Below, in pieces: positions 41,580 to 50,977 of a stretch of 64,000 nucleotides of DNA. Made by a program: the position numbers and the translations under genes. The stretch's first letter is position 1, and every line of letters starts with the position of its first letter. The stretch spans positions 23,808 through 87,807 of the forward strand of contig CASFCH010000065.1 in assembly GCA_949293315.1 (NCBI GenBank), read 5' to 3'. The stretch comes from an uncultured Oscillospiraceae bacterium (GTDB lineage Bacteria > Bacillota > Clostridia > Oscillospirales > Acutalibacteraceae). The notes beneath the pieces were generated by a model. The model was not told the origin of the DNA and did no database searches. It saw only the letters and a list, made by a program, of their open reading frames with translations.

Positions 41580-42302
41580 ATGGACAGCAGATTTGAGGTG
41601 CTGCCCCGCCATGTGGGCGTTATCATGGACGGCAATGGCCGTTGGGCCAAAAAGCGCGGCCTCCCGCGCGGGGAGGGCCATAAGGCCGGGGCCAAGGTGT
41701 TCCGTGAGATCACCAAGTACGCCCGCAGGATCGGGATCGAGTACATTACCTATTACGCCTTCTCCACGGAGAACTGGAACCGCCCGAAGGAGGAGATCGA
41801 CGGGATCATGGAGCTCTTCCGTGAGTATCTCTTCGAGTCGGAGGAGCGGCTGGATGAGAACGAGCAGGAGGGCATGCAGGTCCGCTTTATCGGGGAGAAG
41901 TCCGGACTGCCGGCGGATATCGTCGCCCTCATGGCGCGCGCGGAGCAGGAGACGAGCCAGGCGCACGATATTGTGGTCAATCTGGCTGTCAATTACGGCG
42001 GCCAGGCGGAGATCGCGCACAGCGCGCGGGAGCTCGCGCAGGCCGTGGCGCGCGGGGAACTGAGGCCGGAAGAGATCACGCCGGAAAAAATCAATCAACA
42101 CCTGTACACGGCCGGCCAGCCGCCGCTTGATCTGGTGATCCGCCCCAGCGGGGAGTACCGGCTCTCCAACTTCATGATCTGGCAGGCCGCCTATGCGGAG
42201 TTCTGGTATTCCGATGTGCTCTGGCCGGATTTTACGCCGGAGGATTTTGACCGGGCAATGTTTGATTACGCCAAACGCAACCGGCGCTTTGGCGGCGTGT
42301 GA
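41580..42302 (+). CDS. uppS: undecaprenyl diphosphate synthase (cis-isoprenyl transferase)
   Basis: 240 residues. The signature VIMDGNGRWAKKRGLPRGEGH near the N-terminus includes the catalytic Asp and the diphosphate-binding residues; later FSTENWNRP, then RPSGEYRLSNFMIWQAAYAEF. It extends farnesyl diphosphate to the C55 carrier for peptidoglycan. The AACGGAGGAG site precedes the ATG. Adjacent to cdsA and dxr, the usual Firmicutes order. The DUF368 gene at 59158 may recycle the same carrier. Confidence 0.96.
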   Translation: MDSRFEVLPRHVGVIMDGNGRWAKKRGLPRGEGHKAGAKVFREITKYARRIGIEYITYYAFSTENWNRPKEEIDGIMELFREYLFESEERLDENEQEGMQVRFIGEKSGLPADIVALMARAEQETSQAHDIVVNLAVNYGGQAEIAHSARELAQAVARGELRPEEITPEKINQHLYTAGQPPLDLVIRPSGEYRLSNFMIWQAAYAEFWYSDVLWPDFTPEDFDRAMFDYAKRNRRFGGV

Positions 42303-42319
42303 GGCAGGAGGAGTGACTG

Positions 42320-43159
42320 ATGAAGCAGCGAATTCTTTCCGGCATTGTGATGGCCGTCATCTTTGTGCTGATGATGGTGGGGCTGTACACGCCGGTGTTC
42401 TATATCCTGATGGGGGCGCTGGCCGTTCTGGCCGTCTATGAGATTGAAAGAGTGGTCGGGGTGAAAAATCTGGGCATCCGGATTCTCAGCGGGGTGTTTG
42501 CCCTGTTCCTGCCGATCTATTACGGCCTGCGCTTGGAGTTTTCCATTGCGCTGGTCCTGGTGCCGCTGGCGATCCTGATGCTCCTTTGCATGCTCGCGCG
42601 GTATGACACCACGCCGTTTGAGCAGGTGTCCTCCGCTTTCGCGGTGACGCTCATGGTCTCCTTTGGTTTTTCCACCTTTGTGCTCGTGCGCGACTGCTAT
42701 CTGGATGCGCCGGATAAATTCGTCAAGCTGGACGGCCTTTATCTCATTCTGTTCGGTTTTATCTGCTCCTGGGTGACGGACATCGGGGCGTATTTTACCG
42801 GCCGCTTCCTCGGCAAGCACAAGCTCTCCCCGAAAATCAGCCCCAAAAAGACGGTCGAGGGCGCAATCGGCGGCGTCGTCTTTGCGGCGCTGATCAATGC
42901 GGCGGTCCTGTTTGTATTTGACCGCTGGATCTTTGAATCCGAATATCTGGCGTATTATGTGATTGTACCGCTTTCCATTGTACTTTCGGTCATCAGTATG
43001 TTCGGAGACCTGTCCGCAAGCGTGATCAAGCGGAATTTCGGCGTGAAGGATTTCGGAAAGCTGATCCCCGGCCACGGGGGCATTATGGACCGGTTCGACA
43101 GCTGCCTGTTTGTGTTCCCGGCGCTCTTTTTCGCCGTGAAAATTATTGAGATCGTCTGA
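42320..43159 (+). CDS. cdsA: phosphatidate cytidylyltransferase
   Basis: 279 residues with about eight predicted membrane helices. The C-terminal CdsA signature SVIKRNFGVKDFGKLIPGHGG, continuing MDRFDS, is complete. The enzyme makes CDP-diacylglycerol from phosphatidate and CTP at the membrane for phospholipid synthesis. The SK..PKKTVEG motif (SPKISPKKTVEGAIGG) is also present. It starts 17 bases after uppS, with AGGAGGAGTG upstream. Confidence 0.95.
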   Translation: MKQRILSGIVMAVIFVLMMVGLYTPVFYILMGALAVLAVYEIERVVGVKNLGIRILSGVFALFLPIYYGLRLEFSIALVLVPLAILMLLCMLARYDTTPFEQVSSAFAVTLMVSFGFSTFVLVRDCYLDAPDKFVKLDGLYLILFGFICSWVTDIGAYFTGRFLGKHKLSPKISPKKTVEGAIGGVVFAALINAAVLFVFDRWIFESEYLAYYVIVPLSIVLSVISMFGDLSASVIKRNFGVKDFGKLIPGHGGIMDRFDSCLFVFPALFFAVKIIEIV

Positions 43160-43210
43160 TCGTGGAATAAATACACGCGTTTCCCGTAAATATAAAGGAG
43201 GGAACAGGGA

Positions 43211-44362
43211 ATGACGAAAGATCTGTGCATCCTCGGCTCCACCGGCTCCATCGGCCGGCAGGCGCTCGACGTGGTGGACAAATGCGGCCTGCGCGTGACG
43301 GCGCTGACCGCGTGTAAAAATGTGGATATCATTGAGGGGCAGATCCGCCGATATCATCCGGCGTATGCGGCGATGAGCGACGAGGCGTCCGCCGCCGATC
43401 TGAAGGCGCGCGTAGCCGATACGGGGACAAAGGTCCTCTCCGGCCATGACGGCGTGTGCGAATGCGCGCGGGCCTCCGGGGCGGATACGGTGCTCAACGC
43501 GATCGTCGGGATCGCCGGGCTGGAGCCCACGCTGGCCGCCGTTGAGGCGGGGAAAAACGTCGCTCTCGCCAACAAGGAGACGCTCGTCGCAGGCGGCCGC
43601 CTTGTCACCCGTGCGGTGCGGGAGAAGGGCGTCGCGCTCCTCCCGGTGGACAGCGAGCACTCCGCCATCTTTCAGTCCCTTCAGGGCTCTCCGGGGAAAA
43701 AGGCTGTTCACAAGCTGATCCTGACGGCCTCGGGCGGCCCGTTTTTCGGAAAAAAGCGCGCCGAGCTGGAACATGTGACGGCCGAGCAGGCGCTCAACCA
43801 CCCCAACTGGAGCATGGGGCCCAAGATCACGGTGGACTCCGCCTCCATGATGAACAAGGGGCTCGAGCTGATCGAGGCGGTCTGGCTCTTTGACATGCGG
43901 CCGTCCGATATTGAAATCGTTATCCACCGGGAGAGCATTGTCCACTCCCTGGTCGAGTATGTGGACCACTCGGTGATCGCACAGCTCGGCCTGCCCGATA
44001 TGCGTATCCCGATCCAGTATGCGCTGACGTATCCGGAGCGCTTTGAATCCCCGGTCGGCCGGCTGAATCTGGCGGAGGTGGGCAGGCTGACATTTTATGA
44101 GCCCGATTATGAGACGTTCCCCCTGATGAACATCTGCCGGAGTGCGATTGAGCGGGGCGGCCTGTATCCGGCGTACGCCAATTCGGCCAATGAGGAGGCC
44201 AACCTCCTCTTCCGCCAGGGGAAAATCAAATTCATGCAGATCGCGCATCTGGTTGCGGACGCGGTGGAGCGCGCCCCCCGGTGCGAGGATTATACGCTTC
44301 AGGACGTTCTGGAAGCGGACGTCCACGCCCGGGAGATGGTCCGGACGCATATTCAGGCATAA
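43211..44362 (+). CDS. dxr: 1-deoxy-D-xylulose 5-phosphate reductoisomerase
   Basis: 383 residues. NADPH-binding LGSTGSIGRQALDVV at the start, ANKETLVAGG near 120, PVDSEHSAIFQ near 145, SGGPFF near 177 and NHPNWSMG-type (NHPNWSMGPKITVDSASMMNKGLE in part) near 196 are all DXR motifs. It makes MEP, the committed step of the non-mevalonate isoprenoid pathway. ispG, two genes on, belongs to the same pathway, and uppS uses its product. Confidence 0.97.
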   Translation: MTKDLCILGSTGSIGRQALDVVDKCGLRVTALTACKNVDIIEGQIRRYHPAYAAMSDEASAADLKARVADTGTKVLSGHDGVCECARASGADTVLNAIVGIAGLEPTLAAVEAGKNVALANKETLVAGGRLVTRAVREKGVALLPVDSEHSAIFQSLQGSPGKKAVHKLILTASGGPFFGKKRAELEHVTAEQALNHPNWSMGPKITVDSASMMNKGLELIEAVWLFDMRPSDIEIVIHRESIVHSLVEYVDHSVIAQLGLPDMRIPIQYALTYPERFESPVGRLNLAEVGRLTFYEPDYETFPLMNICRSAIERGGLYPAYANSANEEANLLFRQGKIKFMQIAHLVADAVERAPRCEDYTLQDVLEADVHAREMVRTHIQA

Positions 44363-44382
44363 GTGCGTGTGTTTTTTCGGAG

Positions 44383-45474
44383 GTGATTCCTATCCAGCTG
44401 CTCGTCTCAGCCGCATCTGTGTGGGGCAAGGTCTGGCCCGTCCTGCTTGCCATCGTGTTTTTCGGCTTTATCATCCTGATCCATGAGTTTGGTCATCTCA
44501 TTGTCGCCAAGCTCTGCGGCGTACAGGTAAACGAATTTGCGATCGGCATGGGGCCCAAGCTGTTCAGCTTTGGCAAAGGGGAGACGAAGTATTCCCTGCG
44601 CCTGCTCCCGTTCGGCGGCTTCTGCAGCATGGAGGGGGAGAGCGGCGAGGAGGAGAACGGGGAAAAAAGAGATCCGAATCCCCGCGCCTTCACTTCAAAG
44701 CCCGTGTGGAAGCGCATCCTGATCATCTGTGCCGGGGCGGTGATGAACCTGCTGCTGGGCCTGATCCTGATCGGATCCCTCACCCTGTCGCAGGAGCTGG
44801 TGGGGACCAATCAGGTCGCCCGTTTTTCCGAGGACGCCGTCAGCAATACGACCGGACTGCAGGAGGGAGATCGCATCCTCCGCGTCAATGGCAAACACGT
44901 TCTCTCCAGCAGTGATATCACCTATCTGGTTGCGCGCGACGGGGACGGAACGGTCGATTTTACCGTCAGGCGCGGCGACGCGGTGGTGGAACTGCCCAAC
45001 GTGCGGTTTGCCACCGAGGAGCAGGACGGCCAGACGCTGATCCGCTTTGATTTCTCCATCATCGGGGAGCGGAAGACGGTCGGCAATGTGCTGAAAAACA
45101 CCTTCGCGGAGACGGCCTCCATGGCGCGCCTCGTATGGCTGAGCCTGTTCGATCTGCTCACCGGGCACTACGGCCTGAGCGACCTGGCGGGCCCCGTCGG
45201 AACGGTCAGCGTCATCGCGGAGGCGGCGTCCGTCGATCTCTCCGGCGCCGTCAATCTGATGGCGATGATTACGATCAATATCGGGATCTTTAATCTGCTG
45301 CCCATCCCGGCTCTGGACGGGGGCAAGCTGATCTTCCTCATCATTGAGGGGATCCGCCGCAAGCCGGTCAATCCCAAGTATGAGGGATGGGTGACGGCGG
45401 CCGGTTTTGCGATTCTGCTCGGCCTGATGTTAATTCTGTTTTTCCACGATATACTCAATCTGATAAGGACGTGA
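44383..45474 (+). CDS. rseP: RIP-type site-2 zinc metalloprotease
   Basis: About 350-364 residues. The HEFGH zinc motif is in the first membrane helix, a PDZ domain occupies the middle (LQEGDRILRVNGK), and the second zinc site NLLPIPALDGGKL precedes the last helices. It cleaves anti-sigma factors or signal-peptide remnants within the membrane. The start is unclear: no ATG; GTG at 44383 overlaps the GGAGGTGAT site, CTG at 44398 is best spaced from it, and GTG at 44419 starts right at the first helix. Confidence 0.93.
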   Translation: MIPIQLLVSAASVWGKVWPVLLAIVFFGFIILIHEFGHLIVAKLCGVQVNEFAIGMGPKLFSFGKGETKYSLRLLPFGGFCSMEGESGEEENGEKRDPNPRAFTSKPVWKRILIICAGAVMNLLLGLILIGSLTLSQELVGTNQVARFSEDAVSNTTGLQEGDRILRVNGKHVLSSSDITYLVARDGDGTVDFTVRRGDAVVELPNVRFATEEQDGQTLIRFDFSIIGERKTVGNVLKNTFAETASMARLVWLSLFDLLTGHYGLSDLAGPVGTVSVIAEAASVDLSGAVNLMAMITINIGIFNLLPIPALDGGKLIFLIIEGIRRKPVNPKYEGWVTAAGFAILLGLMLILFFHDILNLIRT

Positions 45475-45479
45475 ATGAT

Positions 45480-46526
45480 ATGAGAAGAAAGACGCGGCAG
45501 GTGCGCGTGGGAAATGTGACCATCGGATCCGGCGCGCCGGTCACGGTGCAGTCCATGCTCAATGTCATCGCCTCGGACGCCGAGGGGAATGTCCGGCAGG
45601 CGGTGGCGCTGGAAAAGGCGGGATGCGAAATTGTACGCATGTCCGTCCCGGATGAGGAGGCGGTGCGCTCCTTTGCCAAGGTGCGGGAGAGCATCACCAT
45701 TCCATTGGTGGCGGATATCCACTTTAATTACCGCATGGCGCTCGAAAGCGTTGCCGCCGGCGAGGATAAGATCCGGATCAACCCCGGCAACATCGGCGAT
45801 GACTCCCGCGTGAAAGAGGTGGTGGACGCCTGCCGCGCGGCAGGTGTCCCGATCCGCATCGGGGTCAATTCCGGCTCTGTGGAAAAGGAGATCCTCGCCA
45901 AACACGGAGGCCCCACGCCGCAGGCGCTCGTGGACAGCGCCCTGCACCACGCCGCCCTGCTGGAAAAATATGATTTTTACGATACCGTGATCTCCATCAA
46001 GTCCTCCAGCGTGCCGGATATGGTGCAGGCCTACCGGCTGGCGGCGGAGCAGTGCGACTATCCGCTCCATCTGGGCGTGACGGAGGCCGGCACTGCGCAC
46101 ATGGGGCTGATCAAGTCCGCTGCCGGGATCGGGTCCCTGCTGATGGACGGGATCGGCGATACGATCCGCGTCTCCCTGACGGCGGACCCGGTCCAGGAGG
46201 TCTATGCGGGCCGTGATATCCTCAATGCCATCGGGCTGCGAACGGACCGCCCGCAGCTCGTCTCCTGCCCCACCTGCGGGCGGACCAAGGTCGACCTCAT
46301 CGCCATCGCGGGCGAGGTGGAAAAGCGCCTGGCCGATTGCCATAAACCGATCAAGGTGGCGGTGATGGGCTGTGCGGTCAACGGCCCCGGCGAGGCCAAA
46401 GAGGCCGATATCGGTATCGCGGGCGGCGACGGCTGCGGCCTGATTTTCAAAAAAGGCGAGGTCCTGCGCAAGGTGCCGGAGGACCGGATCGTGGACGAGC
46501 TGATGGATGAAATCGAAAAGATGTGA
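45480..46526 (+). CDS. ispG: (E)-4-hydroxy-3-methylbut-2-enyl diphosphate synthase
   Basis: 348 residues, short bacterial IspG form. VGNVTIGSGAPVTVQSMLN at the start, then the iron-sulfur ligands SCPTCGR near 260 and GCAVNGPGEA near 300. It converts MEcPP to HMBPP late in the MEP pathway. The start ATG at 45480 lies 5 bases after the rseP stop. The following polC gene begins 12 bases after its stop, so all belong to one transcription unit. Confidence 0.96.
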   Translation: MRRKTRQVRVGNVTIGSGAPVTVQSMLNVIASDAEGNVRQAVALEKAGCEIVRMSVPDEEAVRSFAKVRESITIPLVADIHFNYRMALESVAAGEDKIRINPGNIGDDSRVKEVVDACRAAGVPIRIGVNSGSVEKEILAKHGGPTPQALVDSALHHAALLEKYDFYDTVISIKSSSVPDMVQAYRLAAEQCDYPLHLGVTEAGTAHMGLIKSAAGIGSLLMDGIGDTIRVSLTADPVQEVYAGRDILNAIGLRTDRPQLVSCPTCGRTKVDLIAIAGEVEKRLADCHKPIKVAVMGCAVNGPGEAKEADIGIAGGDGCGLIFKKGEVLRKVPEDRIVDELMDEIEKM

Positions 46527-46538
46527 GGGTATTTTTCA

Positions 46539-49500
46539 ATGGCGTCTCTGCTGCATGTTTTTGGTGATTACATAACGGAGGACCGGGTGCGTGAATACCT
46601 CGCCTCCGGTGAGATGAAAAATGTAAAAATTTCCGGAGCGGCAAAGGCGGTGATCGTCTCCGCCTCTTTCCCGTCTCCCGATACCGGGGAAATTGCTGCG
46701 GCCCAGAGCATGATCGCCGCATCGCTCGGGCATCCGTGTGAGATCCACCCGTCTTTCCCGCCGGGGACGCTCACGCAGGACTATTTTTTCCAGGTAATGG
46801 TGCCGGAGGTCAAGCGGGCGATCACCGCGGCCAACGGCTTTTTTGCCGACTGTACTGCCCATCTGGAGGGCGACGCTCTCGGCGTTACACTCGCGCACGG
46901 CGGCAGCGCGATCCTGCTGCGGGAGCGGGCGGACCATCTGATTCGCAAATTGATCGCCGATCGCTTCGGCCGCACGGTGGAGGTCCGCTTTACGGACGCC
47001 CTCAGCAGTGAGGAGCTGACGGCCAGAATGGAGGCGGAGGCTGCGGCGCATGCCCGGCAGGTCTCCAGGGAGATCAGCAGCCTCACGCCGCCCCCGCCGC
47101 AGCAGCAGGAGCCCCGGCCGCAGCGTGCGCCGTTCCGCCGGGTGCCGGTGGAGGAGTGCAGTCTGGCCGGGACGCCGCTCAAGCCCGGCAGTGTGGAGCT
47201 CGTCTACGGCATTCCGCTCAAGGGGAAGATGCGCCGGCTGGAGGATGTCACGCCGGATGACGACGACGTCACCGTATGGGGCGACGTATTTAAATTTGAA
47301 TCGCGGGAGACGCGCAACGGGCGCAGCATGATCATCTCCTTTGACGTCACGGACCGGACGGGCTCCTATATGGTCAAGGTGTTTGATCCCATGACCAAGT
47401 GCGCCGATCTGGTCGACCGCGTCAAAAACGGAAAGACGGTCATCGTCCGCGGCAATATCGAATATGACAAATACGTACACGACTATGTCATCCGCGCCAA
47501 GACGATCTGCACGGCCGAAAAGACCATCCGCATGGACCATGCCGAGGAGAAGCGGGTGGAGCTGCATATGCACACCAGCATGTCCACCATGGACGGCATG
47601 ACGGATGTGCGTGAGTTGGTCGCCCGGGCGGCCAAATGGGGCCATAAGGCGGTCGCCGTCACGGATCACGGGGTGGTTCAGGCATTCCCGGACGCGATGA
47701 TCGCCGGGAAAAAGAACGATATCAAGATCATCTACGGTGTGGAGGCCTACTTTGTCAACGATGATCAGAACATCCTCACCGGGGACTCCGCCGAGGGTTT
47801 TGATGAGGAGTATATCGTCTTTGATATTGAGACCACAGGCTTCGGCGCACAGACGGAGCGGATCACGGAGATCGGCGCCGTGCGCGTGGCAGGCGGGGAG
47901 AAAAAGGACGAGTTTGACATCTTCGTCAACCCGGAAAAGCCGATCCCGCCCCGGATCACGGAGCTGACCGGGATCACCGATGAAATGGTGGCCGACGCCC
48001 CGCTGGAAAAAGAGGCGCTGGAGCAGTTCTTCGCCTTCTGCGGGGACTGCCGGGTGCTCGTTGCGCACAACGCGGGCTTTGATACCTCGTTTATCAAGGC
48101 AGCTTGCCGCCGGACGGGGCTGACTTATGACTTTTCCCACATTGATACTGTCCCCATGTGCCGCTCCATGCTGCCCGAGCTGAGCAAGTTCACGCTGGAC
48201 CGCGTGGCGAAGCATCTCAAGCTCCCGGAGTTCAACCACCACCGCGCGTGCGATGATGCCCGCGTGCTGGCGGATATCTTCCTCTGCCTGTGTAAAATGG
48301 CAAAGGATCAGGAAGGCATCGAGCGCGTCGATCAGCTGAACACCACGTACGGCGGCGGGGACGTCAAAAAAATGCACACCTACCATCAGATCATCCTGGT
48401 CAAGAATCTGACGGGGCTGAAGAATCTGTACAAGCTCATTTCCAAGGGCCATCTCCAGTATTTCTTCCGCCATCCGCGCATCCCGAAGAGCGAGCTCGTC
48501 GCCCACCGCGAGGGCCTGCTGATCGGCAGCGCGTGCGAGGCGGGCGAGGTCTACCGCGCGATCATGGACGGAAAATCATTTGACGAGGTCTGTGAGATCG
48601 CCTCCTTCTACGACTATCTGGAGATCCAGCCCAACGGGAACAATATGTTCTATGTCCGCGAGGGGCGCGTCAAGGATGAAGAGGGCCTCAACGATATCAA
48701 CCGGACGATTATCCGCGTGGCGGACAAGCTGGGCAAAATGGTCGTTGCGACGGGGGACGTGCACTTCCTCGACCCGGAGGACGGCATCTACCGTCAGATC
48801 CTCATGACGGTGCAGGGCTTTAAAGACGCCGACAATCAGGCGCCGCTCTACTTCCGCACCACGGACGATATGCTCCATGAGTTCGCATGGCTGGGTGACC
48901 GTGCGCGTGAGGTCGTGATCGACAATCCCAATAAGATCGCCGATATGATCGAGGAGATCCGTCCCTTTCCGGCGGGGACGTTCCAGCCGAACATCGAGGG
49001 GGCGGCGGAGGAGCTGCGCGAGATCTGCTGGAAAAAATGTAAGAGCATGTACGGGGAGAATCCGCCCGAGCTCGTCACCACCCGCCTCAACCGCGAGCTC
49101 GACTCCATTATCAAGCACGGGTTCAGCGTGCTGTACATCATCGCGCAGAAACTCGTTAAAAATTCAGAGGATCACGGCTATCATGTCGGCTCCCGGGGGA
49201 GTGTCGGCTCCTCCTTTGTGGCCACCATGGCCGGTATCTCGGAGGTCAATCCGCTCTCCCCGCACTACCTGTGCCCCAAGTGCTGCCACAGTGAGTTTAT
49301 AACGGACGGCAGCTACGGCTCTGGCTATGATCTCCCGCCGAAGAACTGCCCGGCGTGCGGTACGCCCATGCACCGCGACGGGCACGAGATCCCGTTTGAA
49401 ACCTTCCTCGGCTTTGACGGCGATAAGGAGCCGGATATCGACCTGAACTTCTCCGGCGAGTATCAGTCCAGCGCCCACCACTACACAGAGGAGCTCTTCG

Positions 49501-50867
49501 GCAAGGACTACGTCTTTAAGGCCGGCACGATCTCCACCGTGGCGGAGAAGACGGCGTACGGCTATGTGAAAAAATATCTGGAGCTGAAAAACCGCGTGGT
49601 CAACCGTGCGGAGGAGGACCGCCTCACCATGGGCTGCACCGGCATCAAGCGCACGACCGGGCAGCACCCGGGCGGCATGGTCGTGGTCCCGCGCGGCCAC
49701 GAGATCTATGAGTTCACGCCGGTCCAGCATCCCGCCGACGACGGCGGCAAGGATACCGTCACCACGCACTTTGATTTCAACTCCCTCCACGATACGCTCC
49801 TCAAGCTCGACGAGCTGGGGCACGATGTTCCCACGCTCTATAAACACCTGCAGGATCTGACGGGGATCGACGCCATGGATGTGGATATCTGCGATCCGGA
49901 GATCTATAAGCTCATGACCAGCACGGAGCCGCTCGGCGTCACGCCGGAGGACATCGGGTGCCCCATCGGCACGCTCTCCATCCCGGAGATGGGCACCTCC
50001 TTCGTCATTCAGATGATGGTGGACGCCCAGCCCAAAAATTTCTCCGATCTGCTGCAGGTCTCCGGCCTGTCCCACGGTACGGACGTGTGGCTCGGGAACG
50101 CACAGGACCTGATCAAGAGCGGCACCTGCACCATTTCCGAGGTCATCGGGACGCGCGACAGCATCATGACCTACCTGATGCACAAGGGGATCGATCCGCT
50201 CATGTCTTTTAAGATCATGGAGATCGTCCGCAAGGGCGGAAAAAAGGGACCGCTGACAGAGGAGCATTTAAAGGTCATGCGCGAGCACAACGTGCCGGAA
50301 TGGTATATCGACTCGTGTAAAAAGATCAAGTACATGTTCCCCAAGGCCCACGCCGCGGCGTACGTGAGCGCCGCCCTGCGCCTTTGCTGGTATAAGCTGC
50401 ACAGGCCTGTGGAGTATTATACGGCGTTTCTCACCGTCCGCGGGGAGGACTTTGACGCCGCGACGGCCCTTCAGGGGCGCCAGGCCGTCAAAAACAAGAT
50501 GGCGGAGCTGCGCGCCAAGGGCAACGACGCCACCGCCAAGGAGAAGGATCAGTACACCATGTTCCAGATCGTCAATGAGATGTTCGCCCGCGGGGTGGAG
50601 TTCCTGCCCGTGGACCTCTATAAATCCGAGGCGGCGCGCTATACCATCGAGGACGGAAAGATCCGCCTGCCCTTCGGCGCCGTGAAGGGGACGGGCGAGT
50701 CCGCGGCCAGGGCGCTGTGCGCCGCCCGGGAGGACGGCGGCGGGAAGTTTATCTCCGTGGACGACGTCCAGATCCGCTCCGGCGTCACCCGTGCGGTCAT
50801 CGACGCGCTGCGCGACTGCGGGGTGTTCAGCGGCATGCCGGAGACGCGCCAGATGTCTCTGTTCTGA
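46539..50867 (+). CDS. polC: DNA polymerase III alpha subunit, PolC (Gram-positive type)
   Basis: 1442 residues, normal for PolC. Domains in order: N-terminal domain, a proline/glutamine-rich linker (about 185-200), an OB fold (about 235-325), the PHP domain split around LHMHTSMSTMDG near 344, the inserted 3'-5' exonuclease with FDIETTGFG near 427 and later DEDDh residues (HNAGFD, HRACDDA), then the polymerase core (GSRGSVGSSFVATMAG, EPDIDLNF) and the C-terminal GQ/RQ-rich end. It is the replicative polymerase and marks the host as a Firmicute. Very basic to the chromosome; intact. Confidence 0.98.
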   Translation: MASLLHVFGDYITEDRVREYLASGEMKNVKISGAAKAVIVSASFPSPDTGEIAAAQSMIAASLGHPCEIHPSFPPGTLTQDYFFQVMVPEVKRAITAANGFFADCTAHLEGDALGVTLAHGGSAILLRERADHLIRKLIADRFGRTVEVRFTDALSSEELTARMEAEAAAHARQVSREISSLTPPPPQQQEPRPQRAPFRRVPVEECSLAGTPLKPGSVELVYGIPLKGKMRRLEDVTPDDDDVTVWGDVFKFESRETRNGRSMIISFDVTDRTGSYMVKVFDPMTKCADLVDRVKNGKTVIVRGNIEYDKYVHDYVIRAKTICTAEKTIRMDHAEEKRVELHMHTSMSTMDGMTDVRELVARAAKWGHKAVAVTDHGVVQAFPDAMIAGKKNDIKIIYGVEAYFVNDDQNILTGDSAEGFDEEYIVFDIETTGFGAQTERITEIGAVRVAGGEKKDEFDIFVNPEKPIPPRITELTGITDEMVADAPLEKEALEQFFAFCGDCRVLVAHNAGFDTSFIKAACRRTGLTYDFSHIDTVPMCRSMLPELSKFTLDRVAKHLKLPEFNHHRACDDARVLADIFLCLCKMAKDQEGIERVDQLNTTYGGGDVKKMHTYHQIILVKNLTGLKNLYKLISKGHLQYFFRHPRIPKSELVAHREGLLIGSACEAGEVYRAIMDGKSFDEVCEIASFYDYLEIQPNGNNMFYVREGRVKDEEGLNDINRTIIRVADKLGKMVVATGDVHFLDPEDGIYRQILMTVQGFKDADNQAPLYFRTTDDMLHEFAWLGDRAREVVIDNPNKIADMIEEIRPFPAGTFQPNIEGAAEELREICWKKCKSMYGENPPELVTTRLNRELDSIIKHGFSVLYIIAQKLVKNSEDHGYHVGSRGSVGSSFVATMAGISEVNPLSPHYLCPKCCHSEFITDGSYGSGYDLPPKNCPACGTPMHRDGHEIPFETFLGFDGDKEPDIDLNFSGEYQSSAHHYTEELFGKDYVFKAGTISTVAEKTAYGYVKKYLELKNRVVNRAEEDRLTMGCTGIKRTTGQHPGGMVVVPRGHEIYEFTPVQHPADDGGKDTVTTHFDFNSLHDTLLKLDELGHDVPTLYKHLQDLTGIDAMDVDICDPEIYKLMTSTEPLGVTPEDIGCPIGTLSIPEMGTSFVIQMMVDAQPKNFSDLLQVSGLSHGTDVWLGNAQDLIKSGTCTISEVIGTRDSIMTYLMHKGIDPLMSFKIMEIVRKGGKKGPLTEEHLKVMREHNVPEWYIDSCKKIKYMFPKAHAAAYVSAALRLCWYKLHRPVEYYTAFLTVRGEDFDAATALQGRQAVKNKMAELRAKGNDATAKEKDQYTMFQIVNEMFARGVEFLPVDLYKSEAARYTIEDGKIRLPFGAVKGTGESAARALCAAREDGGGKFISVDDVQIRSGVTRAVIDALRDCGVFSGMPETRQMSLF

Positions 50868-50906
50868 TCCGTGCTTTTTTGGGAAAAATGGGTGAAACAA
50901 AAAGGG

Positions 50907-50935
50907 TTGACAAGGCTTCTTTAATTTGATATCAT
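50907..50935 (+). promoter_or_regulatory. promoter of the histidine operon
   Basis: TTGACA (50907-50912), 17 bases, TATCAT (50930-50935). Only about 35 bases remain before hisZ, too short for a T-box leader. Confidence 0.82.
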
Positions 50936-50977
50936 AGTAGCACGCTAAAGTGAAGCTGTATGATCGAGGTGAACCGC

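Noticed and set aside
42266..44350. 694-codon open frame on the minus strand
   Set aside because: It is the opposite strand of cdsA and dxr, both of which have full family motifs; long antisense frames are expected in GC-rich coding DNA.
46536..48506. 656-codon open frame on the minus strand
   Set aside because: It lies antisense to polC and has a low-complexity composition typical of shadow frames.
50868..50977. Possible T-box or leader peptide before the histidine operon
   Set aside because: Only about 35 bases lie between the predicted -10 and hisZ, with no His-codon-rich frame or T-box sequence.
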